Source of the DNA: Tolypeutes matacus
Lineage: Eukaryota > Chordata > Mammalia > Cingulata > Chlamyphoridae
Length of the DNA: 64,000 bases
Reading direction: 5' to 3'
Assembly: GCA_026826555.1 (NCBI GenBank)
Contig: JAKSZT010053928.1
Location: 38,190,870 to 38,254,869 of the forward strand
This document shows positions 39,295-55,995 of the stretch, in pieces. A program made the position numbers and the translations under genes. Each line of letters begins with the position of its first letter. Position 1 is the first letter of the stretch. The notes below the pieces were generated by a model. It was not told the DNA's origin. It did not search any database and saw nothing but the letters and a program-made list of their open reading frames with translations.

Positions 39295-39425
39295 GTACTA
39301 GGTCCCTGCCTTCAAGCCCTTCCATTTAATAAGAGAGTCATGAGAGAGGGGACTTGCCTAAGCTTACTAAGAGTTTAGGGTGAACTAAGTCCAAGAGTTC
39401 AGTATTCAAGGTCATTGCTCTTTAT
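39295..39425 (-). mobile_element. MIR-like fragment, antisense
   Basis: gggacttgcctaagcttac and the following gagttcagtattcaaggtc fit the complement of a MIR core. Diverged. Confidence 0.4.
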
Positions 39426-39639
39426 ATCAAAATTTATTATCTTGAGGAAAAGCTGGAATTTTCGATATAGTCGATTTAACTTTCTCATGTTGCTCTTGCA
39501 ATATAACTATAAACTGCAATGAAGCATATTTCTAAACTAGAACAATTATTATTCTTTTAAGGTTAAGGTTCGATTTATTGACTGTTTCTTTACATCCTAA
39601 ATAGACAGATCTGATTTCAACTTAAAATAGAAGGCATTG

Positions 39640-40054
39640 GGAAGCTGATGTGGCTCAAGCGATTGGGCTCCCATCTACCATATGGGAGGTCCCAGGTTCA
39701 TTTCCTGGGCCCTCCTGGTGAAAGTGAGCTGGCCCACGTGGTGAGCTGGCCCACCCAAAGAACTAGACTGCGTGGAGAGCTGGCCCATGCGGAGAGCTGG
39801 CACAACCAAATGAGATGAAGAGGAGAGACAATGAGAGACACAACAAACCAGGGAGCTGAGGTGGCTCAAGTGATTAAATGCCTCTGTCCCACATCAGAGG
39901 TCCCAGGATCAGTTCCCGGTGCCTCCTAAAGAAAAGACGAGAAGAGAAGACAAACAGAAACAGAGAGTACATGGCAAATGGACACAAAGAGCAAGACAGC
40001 AAGTGCAAAAACAACAAGGGCAGGGAGGATTAATAAATAAATCTCAAAAAAAAA
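39640..40054 (+). mobile_element. Long DAS-like SINE with perfect 16-bp target duplication
   Basis: Starts ggaagctgatgtggctcaag; a tRNA-like head, a middle with repeated gagctggcccac units, a second tRNA-like block at about 39850-39925, and an A tail. aaaatagaaggcattg lies at 39624-39639 and 40055-40070, identical. Same architecture as 9773-10166. Confidence 0.93.
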
Positions 40055-40070
40055 AAAATAGAAGGCATTG

Positions 40071-40999
40071 CTGACAATTCATAATACCATGTTTTCTTCA
40101 TATATATTAAATTTTTAAAATATGTTTCTACGTGATTTTTAAAGGAGCATTTGGGATTGACTAGCTATTTACACAGTAAACGTGGAAAGGCTTATATTTA
40201 AGAGCAAAGAAAATAAACAATCCTAATTTGTAAGAATTCTAAAGCTCTCAAAGTCTGTAGTCCCTAGGAAATAGCACATAACTTGCCTGCACTTCATGAT
40301 ACACTTTAAGTGATGCCAGCTGAAATCTGCCACTCAGTACTAGGTCTTCTTGTCAGAATATTTATGATAGCTATTATGGCCACAGGACACCTTAAGAACT
40401 TGAATAAAAAGAAAGAGAAAAATATATATGCCTTTTATCTTCAAACACTGTGAAGTATGTGGTTGTATTTCCATTTCATTTTATCAAAATAGATAGGTTT
40501 ATCATACTGGAAAAGTATGGCAAATTAATATAAAACATTTCCTTAGCTGGATCATTTCTATACATTCCTAGACACAGATTATATATGGGCATGTATCCTA
40601 CAGAAAAGACTTCTTATAGGGGGATTATTTTGGTAATTGAATCTACTCTACTGTAGCTATTAGCATCACAAATACTTTATATCTAAAAGAAAATCCTTTC
40701 CCACAGGAAGTCAATTTTCTGTTTTGTTCCTTTGTTGTCTTTCCTCATTAATCTGTTAATTCAATAAATATGTATCAAGGCATTGGAGATAGAAAAATGC
40801 ACAGTATCTTTCAGAAGCTAAGAATGAAGGTGATGAGAAACATGTGAACAGGCCATCTCAATGTAAGATTCAAAGTGCTAAGTTGAACTTCATGGAAAGA
40901 TATAGGAAGAGCAATTAATTTAGTCTTTGGGTATCTGGGAAGGCTTCCTTATGGAGGTAATGTCCAAACTGAGTCTTTAAAAAAAAAGCATAAAAAATG
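40071..40999. other. Intronic sequence with an old LINE-like fragment
   Basis: A LINE-like fragment (ttcaataaatatgtatcaagg onward) covers about 40755-40985. The remainder is unclassified. No exon was found. Confidence 0.4.
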
Positions 41000-41690
41000 C
41001 CTAAATAGTGGTTCAAACCATTTCATTAGGAAAAAGAAAGAACCTGATAAAAACTAAGCATTGGCAAGATTGTGGAAAAGAGGAATTGTCAGACAATATC
41101 AATGGGTGTGTAAATTGATGTTCCACTTTGGAGAAAAGTTTGGCAAAATCTAGTATGTGAAGATGTGCCTACACTTCTACTTTATATTACCTTTATAAAT
41201 TTATTCTCTATTCCTGTGCAGAGGAAGGGATGAATAAGAATGTCCATTGCCCTTGTACTGATAGTTTAAAATTAGAAACAAGTTAAATGTCCCTTAGCAG
41301 GAAAATGGGTAGATATATTTTGTTAGTTCAAACAATTGAATACTATTCATAATTAAATTGAATGACCTAGAACTTATCTATCAACAAGAATTAATTTTAG
41401 AAACAATTTTAAGCAAAAAAGCAAGAGGCAGAATGTAACCAATTTAGTACCATTTATATGAAGTATACAAAAATGTAAAACAATTCTACGTAGTGCTTAA
41501 GGATTCATATACACATAGGATTAAAATATGTGTGAAAATGAAAACTATAACAAATTAAGGATATTCGTTACCTGTAGAAAAAGAGGGAGGTAAATGTGAT
41601 TGCAAAATATTATATAGGGGACTTCAAATGTAACTATATTTGAATGTAACTATATATTTTTTCTTAAATGAAAAAAAAAACAAAAGTTCA
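41000..41690 (+). mobile_element. L1 3' end, old
   Basis: Resembles L1 3' sequence in direct orientation: ttggagaaaagtttggcaaa, tgtccattgcccttgtactg, aaatgtcccttagcagg, then an A-rich tail at 41670-41690. Strongly diverged. Confidence 0.6.
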
Positions 41691-46079
<4,389 letters not shown>

Positions 46080-46800
46080 GACCTCCGCCATATTGAATTA
46101 AGGTTCACCTTCATTCAGTTTGGGCACAACTTAACTAATAGCATCTTCAATGGTCCTAGTTACAAATGGGTTCACACCCACAGGATCAGGGGTTGGAACC
46201 TGAACATGCCATTGGTGTCAAACAGAAGTCAATCCCCAACACTACCTCTATATTTTGGAGCAGTATTTTCAAAAGGGTCCAATTTGTCTATAAGAGTGGT
46301 TCCCCTAACTTAGCTGCCCAGTCTCAGTCATGAGCTAAAGTTTGCTATAGTCTGTATCAGCATTTTTCCATCTTGTTCCTTTCAGTCCTTGGCAATATGG
46401 CCACTTCTAACTAGAATTAGAGAAGGTTCCATCCTTCTGAAATCATAATCCTTGGCAAGAGAGAAGGAAACAAATTCAAAACCTCTCCATAGCTCTCCAT
46501 TCCACAAGTGCGGCCTTCTTCATATGTCCACATTTAAATCATTTGTTGCTTTTCATTGCTATGGAGAGATCTTCTTTAGAACTTGAGCAGCCCTGTGAGG
46601 TTGGGACTCGCCCCCAGAATACACTGCAGGAAGGCAGTCAGGAGTAATTTCTGTGAGTTGTTCTGAATCAACCTCTGTTTCAGATCCTCAGGCTATTGTA
46701 TTATATTTATCTAAAGTACTGTGAAATACTTCCTTATAATCTAGAGTCCACATTAGACTTAGTCTAGTGTTTTCATCCACCAAGCCTTGGATGCTTAGGT
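46080..46800 (-). mobile_element. ERVL/MaLR-like LTR end and internal fragment
   Basis: The part at 46085-46210 resembles the LTR pattern seen at 13700-13874 (tacaaatgggttcacacccacagga). The following sequence resembles a MaLR-type interior read in reverse. Its 46231-46274 segment reappears at 47957-48000. Boundaries and family are approximate. Confidence 0.45.
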
Positions 46801-47956
46801 CACAGGGGAGAACAAGAAGGCAAAATTTCTGCACTCAGATGTTAGGGAGAGAGAGAGAAAAAATTAATGAGCTAAACTGAGCTGAGATAGGCGCTGAATT
46901 ACAGGTGTCAAAAGGAAGTGATTAAGACAGGTCAAAATGAAAATAACAGTTAAGCTTCTAATTACTAACTGTGACACTACAAGCAAGAGGCTAAGCTGGA
47001 GAGACACCCCAGTTCTCTCTCTGTTCCATTTTCCCTCATACATCTGCATCTGTGAAGACTTGGGAATCATCTTACTGTCAAGGGAGCCCCTTACAAAAGA
47101 CTCCTGCAGTTTATGGATCTGGGGATTGCAAGAGGGAAAGAGTAGGACAAGAAAGAAAAAAAAAAAATGTAAGTATTGAGTTAGAGTGGAGAAAAGTGTC
47201 TTCAAGAACCCCTCACCCCCGGCCCTTGCCCCTCATAAGGGGGCCTCAAGAGAGGCATTGAGGAAGGCCTGGGCTAGGAATGAAAATAAGCCCAAGAACA
47301 TGGCTGGCCAAGGGGACCTGAGTCCTTGACTGCAATTCCTTCAGAGACTGCAATGCACCAGCCGAGCAGTAAGTCTGGTGTGGAGAGGGCAGCTTCCCCC
47401 AGGAGACTTGTCAGCTAAAGCCTTCATAATTGCCTATGGTCTGGACTGAAAAATTACACATAGCATTTTTGGGCAGGAGCTGATCTCCTCAAAAACTTCA
47501 ATAAAGATAAAAAGAAGTAAAATAATTAAAAATTGTGACACATGCTGTGAAGGAAACAAGAAGCCAGAATGACACTTCTGTGTGATGTCTTCACATGTGA
47601 ATTCTCTAAATATTATTGCATTCTTTTTAACAGATGATTTATACCTATCCTTTGCTTTGATATGTATAAGTTTGTATACAGTACTATTGGGTCCTTCTAT
47701 GGTACTGGGTTAAAAATATGTCTATTCTCTAGAAAATTTGTTAATATTTTAAAAATCGTATATTAAATATGAATCATATATATACACATTTAGCTTTTTA
47801 AAAGATCAGTTAGTATATAAATGCTTAAAATAAAATTTAAAAAAAAGAGTCACTCTACCTCACCTACTTTATCCTTTGCAGAGGCAACCATTTTTAACTC
47901 CTAGCCAAAAATTTTGGTTACTATCTCTACTTTTATAGTAATATGCTTACTATAAA
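46801..47956. other. Unclassified, less AT-rich block then AT-rich DNA
   Basis: The block 46850-47500 is unusually GC-rich for this window (cacccccggcccttgcccc) and may be part of an ERV or LTR, but I could not name it or find ends. No coding was recognised. Confidence 0.35.
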
Positions 47957-48000
47957 AATCCCCAACACTACCTCTATATTTGGGAGCAGTATTTTCAAAA
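47957..48000. repeat. 44-bp duplicate of 46231-46274
   Basis: The two segments match at 43 of 44 bases in direct orientation; the surrounding sequence does not match. The first copy lies in ERV-like sequence, the second in AT-rich DNA. Confidence 0.9.
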
Positions 48001-51000
48001 TTGTAATTATCTCTTGACTTCCTTTTGACTAGAACATTCTGTAAATTAAAAGTTTTAAATAAATACTGTATAAGTTAAGAAATGTAATTTCACAAGTTTA
48101 CTGTATAGGAAATATATATTGTCATAATAACATAAGAACTGTTTATCACAGATAATTAAAAGCAGTGATAAATCTATATAGGGAAAATGGGAAAGAGAAA
48201 GAAGGTAAAATACTAATTTTTAACAAAAACACTTCAAGAATTACATAGCAACAAAATTAGTAAAATATCTATTGGTCAGTTTCATAAGTATTTTTAGAAA
48301 AAATTTCTTTCAAAATATTTGTATGTGGAGGAGTAGATATCAATCATTTGTAATGTCATTCTCTTTACACAAAGGTGGTATTAGTATAGAGAAAAAGGCT
48401 ATATAATATTCTCTCTTTGGAAGCTATTGAAACTTGCTGTTGGCCTGAAAAATAACTATTGTGTGTATGTGTGTGTGTAATTCCTTTGTGTATACAAGAA
48501 AAATGTATATTTTTCACCTGATAGTTTCAAATTTATTTTGACAAATAGATGGATAGATGGATAGATTGATACCTGGATAGATGATAATGATCAAGCTTAT
48601 TGATTTTGTTATTGATGTACCGTGTATCATTGTTTATATTCTGCCTGCTTAAGGATAAAACAATAAACCTAATCTCCCTGAAATGTATTTTCCTTTATGT
48701 GTAAAATGGCAATTATAAACTCTACCTCATCATTTTGTCATGAGAATTAAAATAGTAATTTGGGAAAACACCAAATGCAATGTTTTGGTAATTAATAGTA
48801 CTGCTCTCCCCTTGGTTCCCTAATTCTGTTACTAGATTAAAATTAAAGCTGATCTTTTCTATAAGACAACTTAAATATGGGTTCACATATCACATTGATT
48901 TATATAAAATTTGAATTTACAATGATTATGAACATTGCTTAAAGTTTGAAATATATTTAGCAGTAGTAGTAGATGTATATAAGCTAATAAATACATAACC
49001 ACATATTGGGTGCAATAAAACATGTGGATCCCTGACTAAAATTCTCTGACTTTTAGTGGAGGAAGCTCACCACTAAGACAAGGAACCCAGTTGCTGTGGA
49101 TGCATACTTGTAGACATGTGTCAGTCATCAGGCATGATTAGAATGCAGGTTTAGTCCTGCTGTGTTGCCCCTGATTTACACCACATAACTCCCTTAGGCC
49201 CTTCCATTAAGTGCCCTCTTCTTTGTTTTCATTCTGTATATTTTAATGGTTTTTATGATTTCTTCATTGGGAAACTAAAAATAATAATAATAATGTGCTA
49301 GTTCTAGAGATATCTGATGCTGTTATTTCTCATTTGCAAGCAGGTTCTGGAAATATGAAAAAACCATGTAAGAGGGACATGGAAGCATGTAAAAAAACAA
49401 AAAGGAATTACACACAGTCATTTTCCAGGCCACAGAGCAAGTCTCAATAGCTTCAAAAGAACGAATATTATGTAGACTTGTTCTCATATCACAATTAAAT
49501 AAAATTAATAATGCTTCTATTTGAATCAAAGAACATCACAAATCATTGATATCTATTCGTCCACATGACCCTCTGGTTTCTCATTTGCAATTAGGATCAG
49601 GCAGTATGAAGCTCAATTACAATTTAATACATGGGGTCTTTTATATTGTTTTCATATATGGTGAAAATGTCTATAGGTAGAATAAACAAGTGTGAGAGGC
49701 CTTAGAACCATTTATAAGCATAACTATATCTGGAACCAATATTAATATAATAACCAGAGTTTTCTACTTTTGGTGATATAAAGGTAAGTATGAGTCATTT
49801 AGAGTGACACTCATTTCTCTTTCAAAGCTTGAGTGTTTTGCTTCCCTTATATATAAAAGAAAAGTCAATTGCCTAGATATTCTAAGCATAGACAAGATAT
49901 CAGAATTGTAAATGGACATCAACCAATCAACCATAGGACTTAGAACAAAGAATCCCAAAACACATTGTTTGCTTTAATGAATCAATATGTTTAAGCAATT
50001 TGATTTTAAAAACTCCTCTTATAAAAATATGCTAATTTTTAATGGCAAAAATGAAGCAAGAATAGCATCCCAGGCAACCTTGACTACTATTTCATGGCAT
50101 TGAAGTGTCTATTGCGCTTTTATTCAGTGTTACAATTACTAATCTCAGCATATTAGTTAGAATTAGAGAAGTATGTTAAAATGCCATGTAATGAAATTAT
50201 AGTGGTTTTTTAAAAATTTCTATAATTCTAAAAGTTTCTCATTTCAAAATAAAATTTGTTTTAATTCCTTTTTCTGCTAGAGGACGCTGTACTACATGTA
50301 CACACAAAAAATTAAAACTTCCTGAAATATAGTCTTCAAATACTCAGTAAAATTAATTTACTTGAGATACTTCTCATTTATTTGGGGTTTTCATATGAAG
50401 TATAAATAAATTGATTTTGTCTGCCACATTTCACTGGGCATACCTAATTTATTAAAGCTATTACTGTCTATAATAATCTCTTAAAATGAGAAATCTAAAT
50501 TTATTGTTTTATCATTAACCTTAGAATTTAATTGAGCATAGGTTTATTTTTAGTATTAATTATTTTAATTGCCTGGGATACCTACCACTGTTGGATATGG
50601 ATCCATATTCTTTAGATTTGAAGCTTCTTCTGCTGTCGCCAAATGTGCAAAACCAGAAAATGTAACTTCTTCTCCTATCTGGTCAAAATAATACATATAT
50701 GTCAACCCTTACAGTCCCTTTCTCCGCTTCCCTCCTGTTAAAATGGAAGGAGTGTTCTTCTTACAAAGTAAGGCTCATTCATCTATGTATGTACTGGATC
50801 CCATCCTCTCCAGCCATCTCAGGTATCTTTCCTCAACCTCTCCCACTTAACTGATTTCTTCACATCAATAGTTATATATGTTCAAGTTTCCCACTCTTAG
50901 AAAAGATAACAACCAGCATAACTCTCCCTTGATCCCATATCTCTCATAAGCTATCACATTAAATATTTCCCTCCTTACAATAATATTTTTGAAAAGTTGT

Positions 51001-51436
51001 ATAAAATTTGTGCATCATTCTTCCATTCAATCTACTACAGACTAGAATCATATTTTCTCCCTAAACGATTCCACCAAAATTATCCTTGACAAGTTCAACA
51101 ATGAATTTTTAAAACTGAATCTGAGTAACACTTCAGTTTGTATGCTAACTTGTCAATAGCCCTTAACATTTCTGTCCTCTTTGAAATACTTTCCCCTCTT
51201 GCCTTTAGTGACAAAATTTCTTGGTTTCCTCCCCCCCTTTATCTGGTTCCCCTGTCTTTCCCTAAATCTCAGATATCTTATCATTATTTTCCTTGGATGA
51301 AGGGAACAATTACTTTCTTAATTTTGGGAGTGAGGAGAATTTTCCCACTTCTGATTTAATATTGTAAATTACTAACAGATCTATTCAGGTTTTATAAATT
51401 AATTCTTGCCATTCTGATGTTTCACTGCAGTGTTTC
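48001..51436. other. Intronic or far-intronic DNA without exons
   Basis: Includes a TG run near 48460, an ATGG/GATA-type run at 48545-48580, a plus MIR-like fragment at about 48660-48800, and a pyrimidine-rich stretch 50690-51360 that looks like an old unnamed repeat. No exon was recognised. Confidence 0.4.
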
Positions 51437-51914
51437 TGAACACAGGGAAGTGTTGGATTCCTCTAGGTTCTTAGCTATGTCACATAAAAGGATTTAAGAA
51501 CACACCAGTTTAATTAGGCCAGTAAAAAGAATTTTTTGGGAAATGGGGGAAAAGAACAGAGCTTGCTGAGAAATCGGAGAGAAGCACAGAAATACGCATC
51601 GAGATTTGATGCAGGCTCCTCTAGGCAGACAGAGCGGGCTTTGGTTTGTGTGGTCACATTTTAAGCTACTAATTATTCCTCCCCTTCCTAATGCTAAGGG
51701 GAGGGGCCCCAACTGTCACTGGTTACTCCACCAATGGTGGGGGTCAATGGTGAGACCTGTTTGAACTATCCAGGGCCTCCCCTTGACCCAGGAAAGAGTC
51801 TCAACTGGGACCTCAAGATCAAGGTCAAGTTCTCAGTGTGGTCTCTTGGCCATGTTGTCTGTCAGCCATATGGTGGCTTGTCTTCTCCTCATTTCCCTGT
51901 ACTAACCTGCCTCA
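51437..51914 (-). mobile_element. 3' LTR of the class I provirus
   Basis: On the minus strand it begins TGAGGCAGGTTAGTACAG and ends CCTGTGTTCA. It matches 57968-58447 along its whole length with scattered differences and small gaps. Its poly(A) signal position reads AAAAAA where the partner has AATAAA. Confidence 0.9.
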
Positions 51915-51925
51915 ATTCCCCCCTT
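51915..51925 (-). other. Polypurine tract of the class I provirus
   Basis: The minus strand reads aaggggggaat directly before the 3' LTR TGAGG. This is the expected plus-strand priming site. Confidence 0.75.
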
Positions 51926-51971
51926 AGAGAGTTCATGCTTTTATTCTTAAGGGGGTGCTGAGGGGCCATGG

Positions 51972-53256
51972 TCATTCTTCTGTAGTTACTTCCTGCTGGT
52001 TAAGGCAGTAGTCCCTGCCTGACAGGGAGTAACCTCTCTGGCCTATTCTATTGAGGTCGAGGAAAGATGAGTCTGACACTGTGGTTGGAACTGGATGAAA
52101 TCCCTGTGTGATTAATATTTTGTTCTGGAAGGTGTTGATTCTGGGAAAAATAAACTTAGAATTTTGAAGATACATGGCCTCACTAAAAGGATTAAGAAGA
52201 TGGTGGTAGGCAGGCCCAAAAAGGGAGCCAGCCATGACATATTGGACTATGAGAGTGAGAAAGAAAGGCTGAGTTCCTTCAGAGGTTGCATCCTCCTAAA
52301 GTTGATGGAAAACAGCATTCTTCCTTGAGTTCTTCTATGCTGTTGGTTAATTCTAGGGAGAGATTTTGGTAGACCTGATTAATTTGGGTATAAACTGCCA
52401 ATTGCATTTCCCACAGCAGTGGTTATGCTTAGGACAGCTAGGAGAGGTATGAAGAGAGGCACTGCACTAGACATAAACTCACAAAGACAGTATAGGCAAC
52501 AATAAGACAAGCATATGACAAACAAAATACAGTACTTAAGAGAGCCATTCCTTTATCTTATAGTCATGTTCATTAACTACTTAGAAAATGAATTAAGTTT
52601 ACCAAGACTTTTAACATGCTTAATATTCCTCTGCATATGATCTAGAATGGAAAAAAATATCATCATAATCAGGCATATAGGTATAGTACTTAATACTAAT
52701 CAATGTACAAGTTCCTCTTTGAGCTGCAATTAATAGATATAAACTCCAGGTTTGCAATACCATACATGTTATCTCTCCATGGAAGCAGGCCACAATGCCA
52801 AATTGTGTTTGTTTAAATTCTACTCAGTACTCTGGTCATTGTTGCTCCAATTGGTATGTCCTTTGCACAGCCAGCATGCTGCAGCACTGTTGAAACTAGA
52901 GATAGACTAGGAAGGTAAGGCTCCAGTGTTTCACCAGCCTGATGCATAGCACCCTTTGGCATTATGAAATAGAGCCAGTCTGGAGGCAATGTCCATTGTA
53001 CATCTGGCTGTATCAAGCCATCGCTGGATACTGCAGGAGTCCAAAACTGCAACGTACTCTCCATCCACTTCAGGAGCATAACCACAGATGTAGTAGATGC
53101 CTTTATTATTTTAGGGGTCAGTGACCAACCTAGCCAATAACTCAAATGGAGAGGCACCAAGCAAGGTATTTTTGGCCTGATTTGAATGCACAAGAGGGTT
53201 TGACAATAATGAAGTCTATCTCTTTTGATTTTTATAAACTTTCTAAATACTTCCAA
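51972..53256 (-). pseudogene. env-like remnant of the class I provirus
   Basis: Two minus-strand frames, 52813-53256 and 51972-52235, lie just upstream of the 3' LTR where env belongs. The first ends with a surface-subunit-like pattern (WTLPPDW followed by a KGA and PYLPSLS spacing). Between them a hydrophobic, small-residue-rich stretch near 52400-52440 followed by a coiled-coil-like region suits the start of a transmembrane subunit. Stops break it, and no furin site or CX6CC was confirmed. It is inferred mainly from position. Confidence 0.5.
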
Positions 53257-54105
53257 TGCAGTTTATAACATATCAAATGAACTTAACTATTTTAGTACTT
53301 TGCTTTTTACTTCTATATCTTTACCATGATGACATTAATTAACAGGTATTTTACTTTAGCAGTACAGTAAAAACTACTTTCTCAATTATTTTGTGAAAAC
53401 TGAAGATTCCTAATTGAATCAAGATTATATTTCCTTACCACCACTTTAACATGCAGATTGAGGTGGCCTCTGACGGGTTTCCCTCTTATGAAGTTACTTC
53501 TTGTTATTAATATCAATTTAGGTTTCTAATTAATAATGGCTTCTTGGAATTAGTCATTTAAATGCTTCAATTTAGAAGATGCTTTTACAAATGCCTTGTA
53601 ATTAACCATAACCACATAGAATAGTTATTTTATCTTAAAATAATCTTATTAAATTACAATTGGCAAACAATGAAATTGACTTTATACATTTAAGAAAGGG
53701 CATATCTACATTTCTTTCTTTAACTTTATTTCATTAGGTATGAACTTATAACTTTCATCATCTTAAAGATTTAATACATAAGATGTTAATTTATTTAATT
53801 GGTATTCTATAAACCTGGGAGATTCAATATAAAACTATATTGAAACAAATATAGCTTACGCAAGGGATATTTTCTTTAATAAAATTCTAAAACTATGAAT
53901 AATCTTCAAAGCATACTGACTGCTAGGTTCTGGAATATATTACAGTTGTTTAATTTGTTTTAATCACAATTTAGAAAAGATCTTTCCATAACTTTCAAGG
54001 ACTTTTCCTTTTCTTACTGAAATTTGACAACTGGATTATTAACCACCATTATTTTAAAGCTGGTAAACGTTTAAAATTGGGGAATTACAGGGCAAACTGA
54101 TTCTT
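53257..54105. other. Provirus interior, AT-rich, unassigned
   Basis: No pol motifs were seen. The AT-rich composition differs from the flanking viral blocks and may be later inserted DNA. Confidence 0.35.
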
Positions 54106-54203
54106 TTTTTTTTTTTTTTTTTACCGGGAGGTCCCAGGTATCGAACCCGGGTCCCTCAATATGGGAGACGGACGCCCAACCAGTTGAGCCACATCCGACC
54201 CCC
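54106..54203 (-). mobile_element. Young DAS-like SINE monomer in the provirus
   Basis: Minus-strand body as at 13954-14048, with only a few differences. caaactgattctt repeats perfectly at 54093-54105 and 54204-54216. It entered after the provirus. Confidence 0.93.
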
Positions 54204-54889
54204 CAAACTGATTCTTAATTCCCTAGCCTCTGTCATACCTAGCACCTCCCTCAGAGCTCCTGCAAAGAGAAGGCCCAGGGGGCTTTGTAGGTCAAAGAGG
54301 TCAGGAAAATCTTTTTCCCTTTCCCAATAGTTTCTATTTTCAGATTTCTATATGATCTTTACATCCTGCCTAGCCTAATTTGGGCTCCAGGAATATTCAT
54401 TCATATATATATATAACTGCATATTTAATTTTTAACAATTTGAATAGAATTCTAAGAATTTTCATTTGTTAATTTGATATTACCATCCCAATGTATGAAG
54501 ATGTACACTGAGCAAACAGGCAGACACAAATAGAATTAGACATACACACAAAAACTCACTAAAGTTACTTAAAACTTTCATTCTTTTACAAAATAAGTTT
54601 AACTGTAATAACATTTAAAAGATTTATTTGAAGGCTATTTCTAATTACTCTAATTTGCACTGTGATCATGCAGTTTTGCACAGGAACTTCATTCCTTTTA
54701 TTTATTGGCTTATAACCAAATTGTCCCCAATGCTTTAAAATACAATTTTCCTTTACTCCAGAGCTTTGCTTATTTCCCATTTTGACTTTGACAGACCTTG
54801 GATGAAAAACACTAATCCCAGTATATACTCATTGAGGTCATTGAAGCCTCAGGGAAGCTGGTTTCTCTCACAAATTGCTCCTTTTAGGA
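54204..54889. other. Provirus interior, unassigned
   Basis: No protein or repeat was recognised apart from the SINE's right target copy at 54204-54216. AT-rich toward 54400-54780. Confidence 0.3.
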
Positions 54890-55375
54890 ACTTCAACACT
54901 CGAAGTGGGCAGCCTCCCCAACTCCCCAGTCCTCAGAGATAACAGGACTCCAGCAGGCATTGGCTGGAAGAATGGACGTTCAACCCTGAGGGTCGAGAAT
55001 TCCACCAGGTAGCAATTTAGTCCACACTTGGAGTCACAAGAAAAATCAGGGTTATTGGCATCAGTGGAAGGACAGGAGACAGGGGTGTCTCAAGTTTGCT
55101 TTCCCCGGAGCCATAGGGGGCAGAAGTTGTCATGAAATAACAATAAGCAAAGGCAAGGGGTGAGGCTAGAACTGAAGTAACCATAAGCAAAGGCAAACTC
55201 AGTTTAGAATTACCATCACAGTAGCTGAAGTCGAAGGGTGAGGTGAAACTAGTGAGCTAAAGCAAGGGTGTGGCTAGACCTGGAGAAACCATGAACAAAG
55301 GTAAACTGAGTTTAGAATTGTCATCACAACAGTAGGTTCTAAGCTAAATCCACCCAGTCACAGCAATGTCAGATA
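54890..55375 (-). mobile_element. LTR-like block with internal repeats
   Basis: A repeated unit aaccataagcaaaggcaaac...tagaattaccatcacagtag near 55180-55230 recurs about 107 bp later, diverged. On the minus strand the wording (gatggtaattctaaac, ttgcttatggttac) recalls the U3 of the LTR at 58855-59458. I read it as an LTR of a related family inside the provirus. Ends are not fixed. Confidence 0.45.
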
Positions 55376-55836
55376 TTATCCTTCTGCTGTTTTATAATAT
55401 AAAGGTATCTATAAAAATGATCTTTTTTTTTTTCAATTTCTTTCTATATATATATATTTAATGATCTTAACTCTTAGTTACAGTTTCTAGTAAGTTTCCA
55501 CTAAAAAACAATTTGGGCACTTCTGTTTATTAACTAAGCAACTAAAACAATTTTATTAGTAACAACTTTGCTTTTTCAGCAGCTGAATTAATTCCACTTA
55601 TGATATCTTTTATACATCAAATTCAATTGCAAGATAGTATTCACATTTAAAAACTCATTTTTAGGTTATCTTTCACTGTTATCCAATTTGTAACAGGTGA
55701 ACCCAAAATCTGATTTACGCGTTCCTAGGTTTGAGCAGACTAACAAAGTTAAAGAAAGTACAGATTAGAACAGAAGAGAAAATTTTACACACTTAGCTTA
55801 GCTTAGGGAAAGACTTAACTTTAGAATCACTTAGAC

Positions 55837-55995
55837 CAGGAGTTCTTAACACAGGGTCCATGAGCTTGAAGTGAAATTTTAAAAATACATTATTCTTGTG
55901 GGGCCGCGTTGGTGTGATATATTTATTAAATAATAACACAGTATAGTGTGGACTTAGTAAAGGGTCTGTGGAACAAAAAAGGTTAAGGAGCCCTG
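55837..55995. mobile_element. Short hAT-like non-autonomous DNA transposon
   Basis: 159 bp with inverted ends caggagttcttaac and gttaaggagccctg, complementary at 11 of 14 positions. Flanking octamers acttagac and acatagat match at 6 of 8, fitting the 8-bp target duplication of hAT elements. No coding. Confidence 0.6.
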
